From positions 138,822 through 202,821 of the forward strand of contig JANVYQ010000003.1 in assembly GCA_030059675.1 (NCBI GenBank): a stretch of 64,000 nucleotides of DNA, written 5' to 3'. The stretch comes from Candidatus Pelearchaeum maunauluense. Its GTDB lineage: Archaea; Thermoproteota; Nitrososphaeria_A; Caldarchaeales; Caldarchaeaceae. Under the pieces are notes generated by a model. The model saw nothing but the letters and a program-made list of their open reading frames with translations. It was not told the DNA's origin and searched no databases. Every line of letters begins with the position of its first letter. The stretch's first letter is position 1. The position numbers were made by a program, and so were the translations under genes. Below are positions 14,544 to 24,097 of this stretch, piece by piece.

Positions 14544-17522
14544 TTGAGCAAAAACATCACCAAAGCCAGCATGGAAGAGTGGGTAAGTAAGGGTTTTGAG
14601 CTGGGCTCAAAGCAGAGGCTATCAAGCCCCCGCGAAATTGAAGTTAAATGGCTTAATAAGTGGAAAGCCGCCGCCATATTTCAAGCAGAACCACAGAAAG
14701 ACAAGCCAAAATTCTTCATATGCGTCCCGTACTCGTATCAGAATGGTCCTCTTCATCTAGGTCATGGATTCACATTCACGCGCGGTGATGTGATAGCGCG
14801 CTTTAAGCGGATGCAAGGCTATAATGTCCTATTCCCCTGGTCATGGCACTGGACAGGAGAAGCAGTAGCAGGGACGAGTGAGCGCCTTAAGAGAGGCGAC
14901 GAGTCAGTAATCAAGATGCTTAAAGAGATTGACGGCGTGCCAGAGGAGCTCATACCATTCTTCCAAGAACCCGCCTTCATCTGCTCATACTACACAGCGG
15001 AAAACCGCCAGGTAGTAGATTTGATGGGATGGTCTGTTGATTGGCGGCGGGAATTCTACACAACAGACCTCCACCCATACTATAGTAGGTTCATAACATG
15101 GCAGTATGAGGTGCTTAGGCGTAATGGGTATGTGATTAAGGGTAAGCATCCCGTCGTCTGGTGTCCATCATGCCAGAGCGCGACGGGAGACCATGACCGC
15201 CTCTCGGGAGAGGGCGTATTTCCCGAAGAATTCACGCTAGTCTTCTTTGATGCGGGGGATTTCAGACTGGCCGCAGCCACGTTAAGGCCTGAGACGATAT
15301 TCGGCGCTACTAACGTATGGATAAACCCTGAAGCGAAATACGTGGTTGTTAGATGGGATGGGAAGAAGGTTCTCATAAGCGATAAAGCCTACGAGAAGCT
15401 ACGCGAGCAGAAGGGTGAAATCTCGCCAGTGGAGGAGTTGGAGGGGAGGAAGCTAATCGGAGCTAAGTGCAGGGTCCCGCTAACGGGTGCTGAGATACTC
15501 ATACTCCCAGCCAGCTTCGTCGACCCAGCTATAGGAAGTGGCGTGGTGTATAGCGTCCCCGCACACGCTCCATACGACTACGCCGCCCTCCGCGACCTCT
15601 GGAGAGCACCAGAGGGTCTGGCCCCCTATGGAATAGACGCCAAAGCCATCAGAGCTATAAAGCCCATCGCGATAATCGAGACTCCAGGCTTCGGCGAACT
15701 GCCAGCGGTAGAGGTTGTGGAGAAGCTGGGAATAATAGACCAGCGCGACGAGAAGCTGGGAGAAGCAACTAAAGAGGTGTATTCAAGAGAGTTTCACAGC
15801 GGAGTCTTGAAGGAGAACTGCGGCGATTACAAAGGGATGAGAGTAAGCGAGGCACGTGAAGCAGTGCGCCAGAAGCTAATTAACATGGGAGAAGGCGACA
15901 CGATGTATGACCTACCTGAAAAAGTAGTGTGCAGGTCTGGGGATGAATGTATAGTCAAGATAGTGGAAGACCAGTGGTTCTTAAACTACTCGCGCGGGGA
16001 CTGGAAGGAGAGGGTCAGGAAAATAATAAAGGAAATGAACATATATCCAGAGGAGGCGCGGCAGTGGTTTCTAAACGTTGTCGACTGGCTACGCGACTGG
16101 GCATGCACTCGTAAAACTGGGCTTGGAACACCACTCCCCTGGGATAGGTCTTGGATAGTGGAGACGTTGAGCGACTCAACTATATACCCAGCGCTATACA
16201 CGATTAGCAAATACCTGAATAACGATCCAGTCTTACAAAGCAAGGTTAGTACCGAGATTTTGGATTATGTCTTTCTGGGTAGAGGGTCGGCGGAGGAGCT
16301 GGCGAGGAAGAGTGGGATTGACGCTGGGGTATTGAGAGCTATGCGCGACGAGTTTCTATACTGGTATCCAGTTGATATGCGCATATCAGCCAAAGAACTG
16401 GTCCCCAACCACCTAACATTCTATCTATTCCACCACTCAGCCATATTTGACGAGGAAAGATGGCCGCGGGGAATTGGCGTTAATGGCATGATCAGCATAG
16501 AAGGAATGAAGATGTCAAAGAGTAAGGGAAACATCATCCCCCTCAAGGTTGCGGTGGCAAGACATGGCGCGGACGTAACGCGATGCACGCTCCTATTGGG
16601 CGCTGAGGACTTGGATGACCCAGACTGGTGGGAGAAGAATGCTATTGAGATTGGTAAAGATTTGCATAATATTCTCTCACTTATGAGGGAGTCGGCCAAC
16701 GCTCCGCGCGAAGCTCTAGACGCGGATTCATGGCTTCTCTCACGCCTCCAACTAAGGATAGCACGCATAACCCGGGCTTTAGAGAAACTAAAGACACGAA
16801 CGGCATGCAACGAGGTAATCTACGGCATGCTTAATGACTTTAGATGGTATATGCGGCGTAATGGGGGACGCTTAGGCTCGGCCGCTAGAGTATATGCTGA
16901 GACTTGGGCAAGGCTCCTAGCACCCTTCGCACCCTACACTGCGGAGGAGGGATGGAGCATACTAGGCGGGGAGGGATACGTCTCCCTAGCAGAGTGGCCC
17001 AAATACAGACCAGAGAACATAGACATACAGAAGCTACTGAAGGAGGAAATTATACGCGACCTGCGTGATGATATTTATGAGATAATAAAGGTTACGGAGA
17101 AGAAGCCCAGCAAGATAACGCTGTACGTTGCCGCTGAGTGGAAGAATAGGCTCGCGGCGTTGGTGATAGACGGTGATGGGATAAACCAGAGGAATAGGGG
17201 TCAGATTATCAAGAAGGCCGTCGTGGAAATCCCTGAAAGGAAGGGGGAAATTCCCACATTAGTGCCCAAGCTTGCCGACGTGCTGAGAAGAGTTCAGGAA
17301 TACTCAAACCAGATATGCAAAGAGATTGAAGTGGAATCCGATTCTAAATATATCTCAGCACTCCTACGCGAAGAACGCTCAATATGCATGGACGTTGCAG
17401 TACTGCTTGAGAATGAGCTTGGGGCTAAGACTATTGTAATACCTGAGGAGGAGGCGCGGGAAGACCCCATGGGCAAGGCTCGTAACGCTCTGCCATTCAG
17501 GCCTGGAATATATGTTGAGTGA
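14544..17522 (+). CDS. leuS: Leucyl-tRNA synthetase (archaeal type)
   Basis: 992 residues, class I synthetase. The HIGH motif is HLGH in NGPLHLGHGFTFTRGD, the KMSKS motif is MKMSKSKGN, a CP1 editing domain lies between about 220 and 480, and the Leu-specific GWSVDWRREFYTTD is present. The C-terminus is the archaeal/eukaryal type. TTG 14544 is chosen because a CTTAAATATG box lies 22-31 nt upstream. The 3' end overlaps the next gene by 11 nt, so the two are translationally linked. Confidence 0.96.
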   Translation: MSKNITKASMEEWVSKGFELGSKQRLSSPREIEVKWLNKWKAAAIFQAEPQKDKPKFFICVPYSYQNGPLHLGHGFTFTRGDVIARFKRMQGYNVLFPWSWHWTGEAVAGTSERLKRGDESVIKMLKEIDGVPEELIPFFQEPAFICSYYTAENRQVVDLMGWSVDWRREFYTTDLHPYYSRFITWQYEVLRRNGYVIKGKHPVVWCPSCQSATGDHDRLSGEGVFPEEFTLVFFDAGDFRLAAATLRPETIFGATNVWINPEAKYVVVRWDGKKVLISDKAYEKLREQKGEISPVEELEGRKLIGAKCRVPLTGAEILILPASFVDPAIGSGVVYSVPAHAPYDYAALRDLWRAPEGLAPYGIDAKAIRAIKPIAIIETPGFGELPAVEVVEKLGIIDQRDEKLGEATKEVYSREFHSGVLKENCGDYKGMRVSEAREAVRQKLINMGEGDTMYDLPEKVVCRSGDECIVKIVEDQWFLNYSRGDWKERVRKIIKEMNIYPEEARQWFLNVVDWLRDWACTRKTGLGTPLPWDRSWIVETLSDSTIYPALYTISKYLNNDPVLQSKVSTEILDYVFLGRGSAEELARKSGIDAGVLRAMRDEFLYWYPVDMRISAKELVPNHLTFYLFHHSAIFDEERWPRGIGVNGMISIEGMKMSKSKGNIIPLKVAVARHGADVTRCTLLLGAEDLDDPDWWEKNAIEIGKDLHNILSLMRESANAPREALDADSWLLSRLQLRIARITRALEKLKTRTACNEVIYGMLNDFRWYMRRNGGRLGSAARVYAETWARLLAPFAPYTAEEGWSILGGEGYVSLAEWPKYRPENIDIQKLLKEEIIRDLRDDIYEIIKVTEKKPSKITLYVAAEWKNRLAALVIDGDGINQRNRGQIIKKAVVEIPERKGEIPTLVPKLADVLRRVQEYSNQICKEIEVESDSKYISALLREERSICMDVAVLLENELGAKTIVIPEEEAREDPMGKARNALPFRPGIYVE

Positions 17523-18168
17523 TGAGCGGCTTAAAGCTCTGCGTGAGGCCGCTCAAGACCTCCTATACCTCATGGACAGGGGATACCGAAAAGAATACGC
17601 GATAAGATTCGTCTCAGACCACTACAGGCTACAACGATGGGAGAGGAACGTGCTCAATCGGGTAATCCACCCGACTAAATACTCGGCTGAAGCGCGAGCG
17701 AAGCTACTCCAGCCTAGTGATATTGAGGGGAAAACAATAAGCATAGACGGCTACAACGTTCTCAACACGGTTATAGCTGGAAAAAGAGGCTTACCACTCT
17801 TCGAATCAACCGATGGAATAATAAGAGACATCTCAGAGATTCACGCATCCTTCAAGCTCACAGACGAAACTCTGAAAACCGCGCTTGAGGTAATCGAAGA
17901 AACCCTACAACTAAAGCCCAAGGACATACAGATTTACCTGGATGCGCAGATAAGTAAGAGCGGCATACTGGCTAAGAAACTCAGAGAACAAGGCGCTGAA
18001 GTAATCCTAACAAAACATGCTGATAAAACAATACTGGCAGATACAAACATAATAGCAACCAGTGACTCAATAATCATAGAACAAAAATCAAAGATATTCG
18101 ACCTGGCGGGACATATATGCAGAAAAAGAAGCCACAAAATAGTCAAGCTCCTAGAATATCATGATTAA
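17512..18168 (+). CDS. DUF434 family protein, PIN/NYN-like
   Basis: 218 residues. An N-terminal helical DUF434 part (LREAAQDLLYLMDRGYRKE, AIRFVSDHY) leads to TISIDGYNVLNTVIAGKRG, a strand with a D-G-Y-N motif like the first active-site strand of PIN/NYN nucleases, then YLDAQISKSG and further Asp-containing turns (HADKTILADTNIIATSDS). The biological role is not established; RNA or DNA nuclease activity is an inference. It overlaps the end of leuS. Confidence 0.75.
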   Translation: MLSDERLKALREAAQDLLYLMDRGYRKEYAIRFVSDHYRLQRWERNVLNRVIHPTKYSAEARAKLLQPSDIEGKTISIDGYNVLNTVIAGKRGLPLFESTDGIIRDISEIHASFKLTDETLKTALEVIEETLQLKPKDIQIYLDAQISKSGILAKKLREQGAEVILTKHADKTILADTNIIATSDSIIIEQKSKIFDLAGHICRKRSHKIVKLLEYHD

Positions 18169-18249
18169 CATTTAAAACATGCTCTCAACAAACTGTTCTA
18201 ACAATATAATACGAAGCATAATCTCAATACTGTGCAGCGCACCGGGGTT

Positions 18250-18324
18250 GGGCCCGTAGCGCAGGATGGACAGCGCACCGGCCTTCTAAGCCGGGGGTCG
18301 GGAGTTCAAGTCTCCCCGGGCCCG
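18250..18324 (+). tRNA. tRNA-Arg(TCT)
   Basis: GGGCCCG/CGGGCCC acceptor, D arm GCGCAGGATGGACAGCGC, anticodon arm CCGGC-CTTCTAA-GCCGG (anticodon TCT), T arm GGGAG-TTCAAGT-CTCCC. No intron, unlike the CCT isoacceptor at 13157-13277. Confidence 0.93.
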
Positions 18325-18332
18325 CGGGAGAA

Positions 18333-18352
18333 TTTTTATTATTTTATTTTTT
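18333..18352 (+). terminator. T-rich terminator after tRNA-Arg(TCT)
   Basis: A run of T tracts interrupted by single A residues starts 8 nt after the tRNA 3' end. Oligo-T tracts act as intrinsic terminators in archaea. The same AT-rich run may also contribute the promoter of the next gene. Confidence 0.45.
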
Positions 18353-18370
18353 GTTGACAGTTGTTATGTT

Positions 18371-18880
18371 GTGGTTTTCCATGGCTGTGGTGGGGTTGTT
18401 TTGAGGGTTATTTTTCTCGCGTTTGTTGCTGGTTTGGTGTTGGGGTTGTTTGTGGGTTATGTTTTTCTTGATGAGGAGGCTCGTGAGGGTTTTGGAGGCG
18501 GTGAATATGGGTTTGTCATGGTTGGTGATGTTTTAGTTCGTGTTGAGATTGCTGACACTCCTGAAGAGCGTATTAGGGGGTTGTCTGGTCGGGAGTCGCT
18601 TAAACCTGGCTGGGGTATGCTCTTCATCTTCCCGCAAGAGGGAATCTATTCCTTCTGGATGTATGGTATGCGCTTCTCCCTCGACATAATATGGATTGAC
18701 GAAGATGGGTATGTGGTGTATGTTGTTGAGAAAGCCCCACCCTGCAAAGAGGATGGGGAATGCCCCAGCTACACGCCTGATGAAGAGGCGTTGTATGTCT
18801 TGGAAGTCGCGGCGGGCTTCGTGGAGGATAACAACGTAAGGGAGGGACAGAGAATAAGAATATTCCTGCCAGCGGTATAG
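18371..18880 (+). CDS. DUF192 protein with N-terminal membrane anchor
   Basis: An N-terminal hydrophobic helix (VIFLAFVAGLVLGLFVGYVF) anchors a DUF192 domain: VRVEIADTPEERIRGLSGR, GMLFIFPQEGIYSFWMYGM and the ending FVEDNNVREGQRIRI are diagnostic. DUF192 proteins are small extracytoplasmic beta-barrels of unknown function. An in-frame TTG at 18401 (RVIFLAF) could be the true start. Confidence 0.8.
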   Translation: MVFHGCGGVVLRVIFLAFVAGLVLGLFVGYVFLDEEAREGFGGGEYGFVMVGDVLVRVEIADTPEERIRGLSGRESLKPGWGMLFIFPQEGIYSFWMYGMRFSLDIIWIDEDGYVVYVVEKAPPCKEDGECPSYTPDEEALYVLEVAAGFVEDNNVREGQRIRIFLPAV

Positions 18881-18897
18881 AGGTTGCGTAAATATAT

Positions 18898-19962
18898 GTG
18901 GTTGCCTCGTCTCTGATATATGTTGGCGGCTTGCCATCTGTAAAGGCTCCCAAGGTGCTGGCCGAGCAGCTCATTAAGGAGCTGGAGAAGTCTGGCATAC
19001 TGGATAGGGGTAGGGTGATTAGGAGAGAAGGCGAGCATGTGTTCATCCCCGTTGTGAGCACCGCTGGCTTGAAGCTTCCCGAAGAATGCCATGTAGTTCA
19101 TGTTGAGAATCCACCAGCGGAGAGAAGGTCGCGTAGCGTGGTTGATGCTCTACGAGATAAGGTGGATGCGGAGCTGTTAAAGAGGATTCCACGTTCATTC
19201 GACATTATAGGTGATGTTGCAGTGATAAACGAGCTTGACGCGGAGCAGCGGGTTCTTGAAGCTATTGGGCAAGCCATAATGGAGGTTCATAAGAACGTTA
19301 GGCTTGTACTGGCTAAGTCTTCTCCATTAGCGGGGGAGGAGCGGGTGGGTGGTTATAGGGTGGTGGCCGGCGTAGGCGGGGCTGAGACAACACACCGCGA
19401 GTCGGGCTGCGTCTACAAGCTGGACATAACGCGGGTATTTTTCTCGCCGAGATTATCTGGAGAAAGGCTTCGCGTGGCTACTCAAGTGCGCAGCGACGAG
19501 CAAGTGGTGGATATGTTCGCTGGTGTGGGGCCTTTCTCCATACTCATCGCAAAGAAAACCCCCTCCTGTAGGGTCGTCGCAGTTGAGAAGAACGAATCAG
19601 CATATAGATACCTGTGTGAAAACATACGGCTCAACAAGGTTGGTGATAGGGTTACTCCACTTCTCGGAGACGTTAGAAACCACGTAAGCGCGCTCAGGGG
19701 GCTGGCTGATAGGGTTATAATGAACCTACCCCACCAGTCGCAGGACTTTCTCGGCGATGCCCTGCAAATACTGAAAAAAGAGGGATTAATACACTTCTAC
19801 ACAATAGCCCAACGCGACGACCAAAGTGATGCGGAGAGAAGAGTATCTTCAGTATTATCTGCACTGGATGTGGATTATGGTTTCCTCTTTAGTCGGGCTG
19901 TTAAGGAGGTCTCACCATCAAAGGTGATGATGGTCTTTGATATTCGTGTTGTTAAGGGCTGA
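18898..19962 (+). CDS. trm5: tRNA (guanine37-N1)-methyltransferase Trm5
   Basis: 354 residues. The C-terminal class I SAM domain has VDMFAGVGPFSILIAKK and the Trm5/TYW2-specific NLP motif in RVIMNLPHQS. The N-terminal domains (RRSRSVVDALRDK, SFDIIGDVAVI) match archaeal Trm5, which methylates G37 in tRNAs read at codons starting with C and prevents frameshifting. A TYW2/Taw22 role in wyosine synthesis is the main alternative. Confidence 0.88.
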   Translation: MVASSLIYVGGLPSVKAPKVLAEQLIKELEKSGILDRGRVIRREGEHVFIPVVSTAGLKLPEECHVVHVENPPAERRSRSVVDALRDKVDAELLKRIPRSFDIIGDVAVINELDAEQRVLEAIGQAIMEVHKNVRLVLAKSSPLAGEERVGGYRVVAGVGGAETTHRESGCVYKLDITRVFFSPRLSGERLRVATQVRSDEQVVDMFAGVGPFSILIAKKTPSCRVVAVEKNESAYRYLCENIRLNKVGDRVTPLLGDVRNHVSALRGLADRVIMNLPHQSQDFLGDALQILKKEGLIHFYTIAQRDDQSDAERRVSSVLSALDVDYGFLFSRAVKEVSPSKVMMVFDIRVVKG

Positions 19963-20006
19963 ACTCTTATATAACCCGCTCACATATCAAGATATGCTGG
20001 TGACAG

Positions 20007-21044
20007 ATGGGGGTTAAGATAGGCGATATAATCCCTCCCGAGGCTGTTGAGAAGACGACGCTCAAGGGGCTCGGGGGGAAGTCGATAGCGCTTGACGCCT
20101 ACAACATGCTATACCAGTTCCTATCTACGATACGTGGCCCTGATGGTAGGCCGCTTATGGATAGGCGCGGCCGCGTTACTAGTCATTTGAGCGGCTTATT
20201 CTTCAGGACGGTAAACCTCTTGGAGGCGGGTATTAAGCCTGTGTATGTCTTTGACGGTAGGCCGCCTGAGATGAAGAGGGCTACTATTGAGCGTAGGGTT
20301 GAGGCCCGTGAGGAGGCTCGTAAGCTGTATGAGCGTGCTTTGAGTGAGGGGGAGCTTGAGGAGGCTCGTAAGTATGCTCAACGCGCCGCTACGCTTGAGG
20401 AGTATATGGTGGAGAGCGCTATACAGCTCTTGGAGGCTATGCACATCCCCTACGTCAAAGCCCCCTCCGAGGGCGAGGCGCAAGCAGCATACATGGCAGC
20501 CCGCGGCGATGTCTTCGCCTCAGGCTCCCAAGACATGGACTCACTCCTCTTCGGCTCACCCCGCCTAGTGCGAAACCTATCGATAGTGGGGAGGCGTAAG
20601 CTCCCTGGGAGAAACGAGTACGTCGAGGTAGAGCCTGAGATTATCTACCTAGACAAGCTGCTAAGCTCTCTCGGAATAACGCGGGAGCAACTTATAGACA
20701 TCGGCCTCTTCATCGGGACTGACTACTCTCCCCAGGTTAGGGGAGTGGGTCCAAAGAGCGCGCTACGCCACATAAAGCAGTATGGCTCAATAGAGAAGGC
20801 CTGCCAGGCTCTCGGAATTAGGCTGGAGTTTGACCCAGCTAAGGTAAGGGAGATTTTCCTCAAACCAAATGTTACAAGCTCTTATAGTGTTGAGTGGGGC
20901 GAGCCTGACGATAGGGATGTCATCAGTTTATTGTGTGGGGAGTTTGACTTCTCGCGCGAGCGTGTTCAGAAGGCGCTTGACGAGCTGCATAAGTCGCTTA
21001 AACAGATGCGGGAAAGAATAAGCCTTGACGCCTTCCTATCATGA
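20007..21044 (+). CDS. fen: Flap endonuclease 1
   Basis: 345 residues. FEN1/XPG N domain (SIALDAYNMLYQFL, VYVFDGRPPEMK), I domain (APSEGEAQAAYMAARGD, SGSQDMDSLLFGSP) and helix-hairpin-helix (GTDYSPQVRGVGPKSAL). It cleaves 5' flaps in Okazaki fragment maturation. The C-terminus RISLDAFLS resembles a PCNA-interacting box but lacks the leading Gln and final aromatic pair, so PCNA binding may be weaker. It converges with the next gene with a 6-nt overlap. Confidence 0.96.
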   Translation: MGVKIGDIIPPEAVEKTTLKGLGGKSIALDAYNMLYQFLSTIRGPDGRPLMDRRGRVTSHLSGLFFRTVNLLEAGIKPVYVFDGRPPEMKRATIERRVEAREEARKLYERALSEGELEEARKYAQRAATLEEYMVESAIQLLEAMHIPYVKAPSEGEAQAAYMAARGDVFASGSQDMDSLLFGSPRLVRNLSIVGRRKLPGRNEYVEVEPEIIYLDKLLSSLGITREQLIDIGLFIGTDYSPQVRGVGPKSALRHIKQYGSIEKACQALGIRLEFDPAKVREIFLKPNVTSSYSVEWGEPDDRDVISLLCGEFDFSRERVQKALDELHKSLKQMRERISLDAFLS

Positions 21045-21227
21045 GCTTATGAGCTCCACCACGCGACGCTCAGCATCTAGGCTGAGAACCCTCACCCTAC
21101 CATGAATCTCCAACTTCATCAAGGTCTGCCTAAGCATGTCATACGATATATCAACACCCCTCTTACGCAGCTCGTCCAGTAAGTTCTGTTCTAGAGCCTT
21201 GCCGCCAACCCTCTTAAGAGCATCCAT
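21039..21227 (-). CDS. Small winged-helix protein
   Basis: 62 residues, complete: ALEQNLLDELRKRGVDISYD and LEIHGRVRVLSLDAERRVVEL give a minimal winged helix with a long wing. Small stand-alone proteins of this type are common in archaea; DNA binding is likely but the target is unknown. It overlaps the 3' end of fen and lies upstream of nothing on its own strand. Confidence 0.7.
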   Translation of the reverse strand: MDALKRVGGKALEQNLLDELRKRGVDISYDMLRQTLMKLEIHGRVRVLSLDAERRVVELISS

Positions 21228-21313
21228 AACCTGTACGTAGATGGATATCGCTCCTCACCGTTAGAAGGTAATACTCCCTTATCTATATCCTTCGGCTTAG
21301 CTTGACGACTATA

Positions 21314-23494
21314 TTAGCCTATCATGGTCAAGGGCTTCTCGGTGGTTCTCAGCAGTTCTCCTATACGCTCATACTCGCGGGCCATCTGTGGTGATATGCT
21401 CGGCTTAACCATATTGAGAGCCTCCTCAAAATCGGCTTTACTCACATACTCGGCATCAATATCGCGTCTTAGTGCCGAGAGGGCAGCCTCGCGGCAGAGC
21501 GACTCCAGGTCAGCGCCAGAATAGCCCTCTGTGCGCGAGGCTATCTCCTCCAGATTAACGTCATCGGTCAACGGCATCCTACGGGTGTATATCTTGAGTA
21601 TGGATAGGCGGGACTTCTCATCTGGAGGCGGGACGAAGATGAGCCTGTCAAACCGCCCTGGCCTGAGAACCGCTGGGTCAAGCATATCAGGCCTGTTGGT
21701 AGCGCCTATAACTATAATGTCGGACAGCTCCTCTATCCCATCCATCTCAGCCAAGAGCTGGCTTGAGACCCTGTTAGTTACTCCTGAGCTGTCTTCCGCC
21801 ATATCCTTACGCGGCACGATGGACTCTATCTCGTCTAGGAAAACAACAGCAGGCGCTGCTTGCCGCGCTTTCCTGAATGTCTCACGGATAGCTTTCTCCG
21901 ACTCCCCAACCCACTTGGAGTATATCTCAGGCCCCTTAACAGTGATGAAGTTCGCCTCACTCTCGGTGGCTATAGCCTTCGCCAGCAGCGTCTTTCCGCA
22001 TCCAGGCGGGCCATAGAGGAGAATCCCCTTCGGCGGCTTAATACCCATCTTCTCAAACTTCTCAGGATACTTGAGAGGCCACTCGATAGCCTCGATCAAC
22101 CGTTGCTTAACCTCCTCAAGACCTCCTATGTCCTCCCACCTCACGGTGGGCGTCTCAACCTCGACCTCACGCAGCGCGCTGGGCGTAATCTCCTTATACG
22201 CCTCCATGAAGTCCTTCATAGTAACCTCAAGGCTGTTAAGTATCTCAGGCGATATCTTCTCCTCGGAGAAGTCTATGCTGGGGAGTATCCGTCTTATAGC
22301 CTTCATAGCAGCCTCGCGGCAGAGGGCTGCTACATCAGCGCCGGTATAGCCGCGGGTAATCTCGCTAATCTTATCAAGGTCAACGTCCTTCGAGAGAGGC
22401 ATTCCGCGTGTGTGTATCTGGAGTATCTCGCGCCTACCCCTCTTATCTGGTATTCCTATCTCTATTTCGCGGTCGAATCTCCCAGGCCTCCTGAGGGCTG
22501 GGTCAAGAGCGTTAGGCCTGTTGGTAGCGCCTATAACTATTACAGAGCCTCTGCTCTCCAGCCCGTCCATCAGAGCGAGGAGCTGCGCCACAACACGCTT
22601 CTCAACCTCGCCAGTAACCTCGCTCCTCTTGGGAGCTATCGCGTCTATCTCGTCTATGAAGATTATACTAGGCGCCTCCTCCTCTGCCTTCCTGAAAATC
22701 TCACGCAGCCTAGCCTCGGTCTCGCCGTAGTACTTGTTCATTATCTCAGGTCCATTAATCAGGATGAAGTTAGCCTCCGCTTCTGTGGCTACCGCTTTGG
22801 CTAGCAGCGTCTTTCCGCATCCAGGCGGGCCGTAGAGAAGTACTCCCTTTGGAGGCTCTATGCCCAGCTTCTGGAATAGCTCTGGGAATCGTAGGGGTAG
22901 CTCTATCATCTCGCGGACGCGTTGAATCTGCTCCTGGAGGCCGCCTATGTCCTCGTAGGTAACGCTTGTCCTGAGCGTCTTCTCCTGCATTACCCGCGAG
23001 TGGATTATCAGCTTCGTCTTCGGCGTTATCTTAACAATACCCGAAGGCCTGGTCTGGATTACTGCGAAGGTGAATAGGTTTCCGAAGAAGAGGACAGGCA
23101 CTATATTCTTCTGGACGATGGGATACTCTATAAGCCTGCTCTTAACAAGCTTTGTAAAATTCTCATCAGGCTTTACAGATGTGTTGAACGGTGCCATCAC
23201 TACCAACTGGGCTTCCTTCACCTGTGCTTTCCTTACTATCACATAATCGTTAAGCGATACTCCTGCGTTGTTTCTGATGTATCCATCTATTCTGATTATG
23301 TCTTTATCCCTTTCATCCTCTATATAGCCCAGCCAGAGCGTTGCTGCCGCTAACTTCTTTCCCTTAATCTCTATTATGTCTCCTGTCTGAAGCCCTGCCT
23401 CCGCGCCGACACTCCTGTCAATCCTAGCTATTCCATAACCTACATCGCGTTGTTTTGCCTCTGCGACGCGGAGACGCAGCTCCTTAACGCTCAT
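21314..23494 (-). CDS. CDC48/VCP-family AAA ATPase (VAT)
   Basis: 726 residues. An N-terminal substrate domain (double-psi barrel, residues 1-180) is followed by two AAA modules. Each has Walker [14 protein letters not shown], Walker B (FIDEIDAI and FLDEIESI), sensor GATNRP and RPGRFDR. The pore loops are KYYGE in D1 and KWVGE in D2. The unfoldase feeds proteins to the proteasome. It lacks an MIT domain and has two ATPase rings, so it is not the CdvC/Vps4 division ATPase. Confidence 0.96.
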   Translation of the reverse strand: MSVKELRLRVAEAKQRDVGYGIARIDRSVGAEAGLQTGDIIEIKGKKLAAATLWLGYIEDERDKDIIRIDGYIRNNAGVSLNDYVIVRKAQVKEAQLVVMAPFNTSVKPDENFTKLVKSRLIEYPIVQKNIVPVLFFGNLFTFAVIQTRPSGIVKITPKTKLIIHSRVMQEKTLRTSVTYEDIGGLQEQIQRVREMIELPLRFPELFQKLGIEPPKGVLLYGPPGCGKTLLAKAVATEAEANFILINGPEIMNKYYGETEARLREIFRKAEEEAPSIIFIDEIDAIAPKRSEVTGEVEKRVVAQLLALMDGLESRGSVIVIGATNRPNALDPALRRPGRFDREIEIGIPDKRGRREILQIHTRGMPLSKDVDLDKISEITRGYTGADVAALCREAAMKAIRRILPSIDFSEEKISPEILNSLEVTMKDFMEAYKEITPSALREVEVETPTVRWEDIGGLEEVKQRLIEAIEWPLKYPEKFEKMGIKPPKGILLYGPPGCGKTLLAKAIATESEANFITVKGPEIYSKWVGESEKAIRETFRKARQAAPAVVFLDEIESIVPRKDMAEDSSGVTNRVSSQLLAEMDGIEELSDIIVIGATNRPDMLDPAVLRPGRFDRLIFVPPPDEKSRLSILKIYTRRMPLTDDVNLEEIASRTEGYSGADLESLCREAALSALRRDIDAEYVSKADFEEALNMVKPSISPQMAREYERIGELLRTTEKPLTMIG

Positions 23495-23586
23495 CTATCC
23501 CAGCAACTACCAACCGTATAATTTAAGCGTAAAGCTCTAAACCAGATTTAGAAGTATTGACACGATGGACAAGCCTTTTAGGCCCT

Positions 23587-23856
23587 TTAGAGTATCCTGG
23601 TTATTCTCTCTATGCTTATCTCGCCCACTCCCTCTACTCCGCGTATGCGCTGCTCCAGCAGGTTAGCGTAGCCTTCTTCGTCAGGCATAGTAAAGCCTAT
23701 AACTAAGGCCATCAAACCATATGCGAACTCCTCCTTCTTATATTGTCTCAGAACAACGCCAGAGGGGAGGACGTTCTGTATATCCTTTATCATCTGGTCT
23801 ATATCCACCTCGTCGCTGTTGGGTAGGATGCGCATAATCACTAGAACATCGCCCAT
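23587..23856 (-). CDS. Elongation factor 1-beta
   Basis: 89 residues, the archaeal aEF1B guanine-nucleotide exchange factor for EF1-alpha. MRILPNSDEVDIDQM, EFAYGLMALVIGFTMPDEEG and the ending GVGEISIERITRI match the family. It lies 18 nt after the zinc-ribbon gene, the usual archaeal pairing. Confidence 0.93.
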   Translation of the reverse strand: MGDVLVIMRILPNSDEVDIDQMIKDIQNVLPSGVVLRQYKKEEFAYGLMALVIGFTMPDEEGYANLLEQRIRGVEGVGEISIERITRIL

Positions 23857-23874
23857 TTCTATACCAGCCCCCCT

Positions 23875-24054
23875 CTATGGTCCTTGAAAACCGCATGAGG
23901 GGCATATATATGGGTGGGCTAGCTCCCTGCATATTTCGCAACGCCATATCGTTGACTTGCCGCAGTTGGGGCATGGAAATGATACTGCGGGCTCGTCGGG
24001 TGCTATTGGTCTATGGCACCAACTACAGGTGGGCAGCGTTATCTGCGAGTTCAT
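23875..24054 (-). CDS. Zinc-ribbon RNA-binding translation protein
   Basis: 59 residues with four cysteine pairs (CSWCHRPI, CPNCGKS, CEICREL, CPSCGFQGP), matching the conserved archaeal zinc-ribbon protein usually encoded immediately before aEF1 beta and predicted to act in translation. ATG start at 24054. It is short, so it is easily missed by gene finders. Confidence 0.88.
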   Translation of the reverse strand: MNSQITLPTCSWCHRPIAPDEPAVSFPCPNCGKSTIWRCEICRELAHPYICPSCGFQGP

Positions 24055-24097
24055 GCTTCTAACGCCTTGTTGGATGGGCTATTTAAGTTTGAAAAAA

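Noticed and set aside
21860..22804. A 314-codon plus-strand open frame
   Set aside because: It lies antisense to the VCP ATPase; composition and lack of motifs mark it as a shadow.
21314..23494. CdvC/Vps4 division ATPase
   Set aside because: The protein has two AAA modules and a VCP-type N domain and no MIT domain, so it is a CDC48/VAT homologue.
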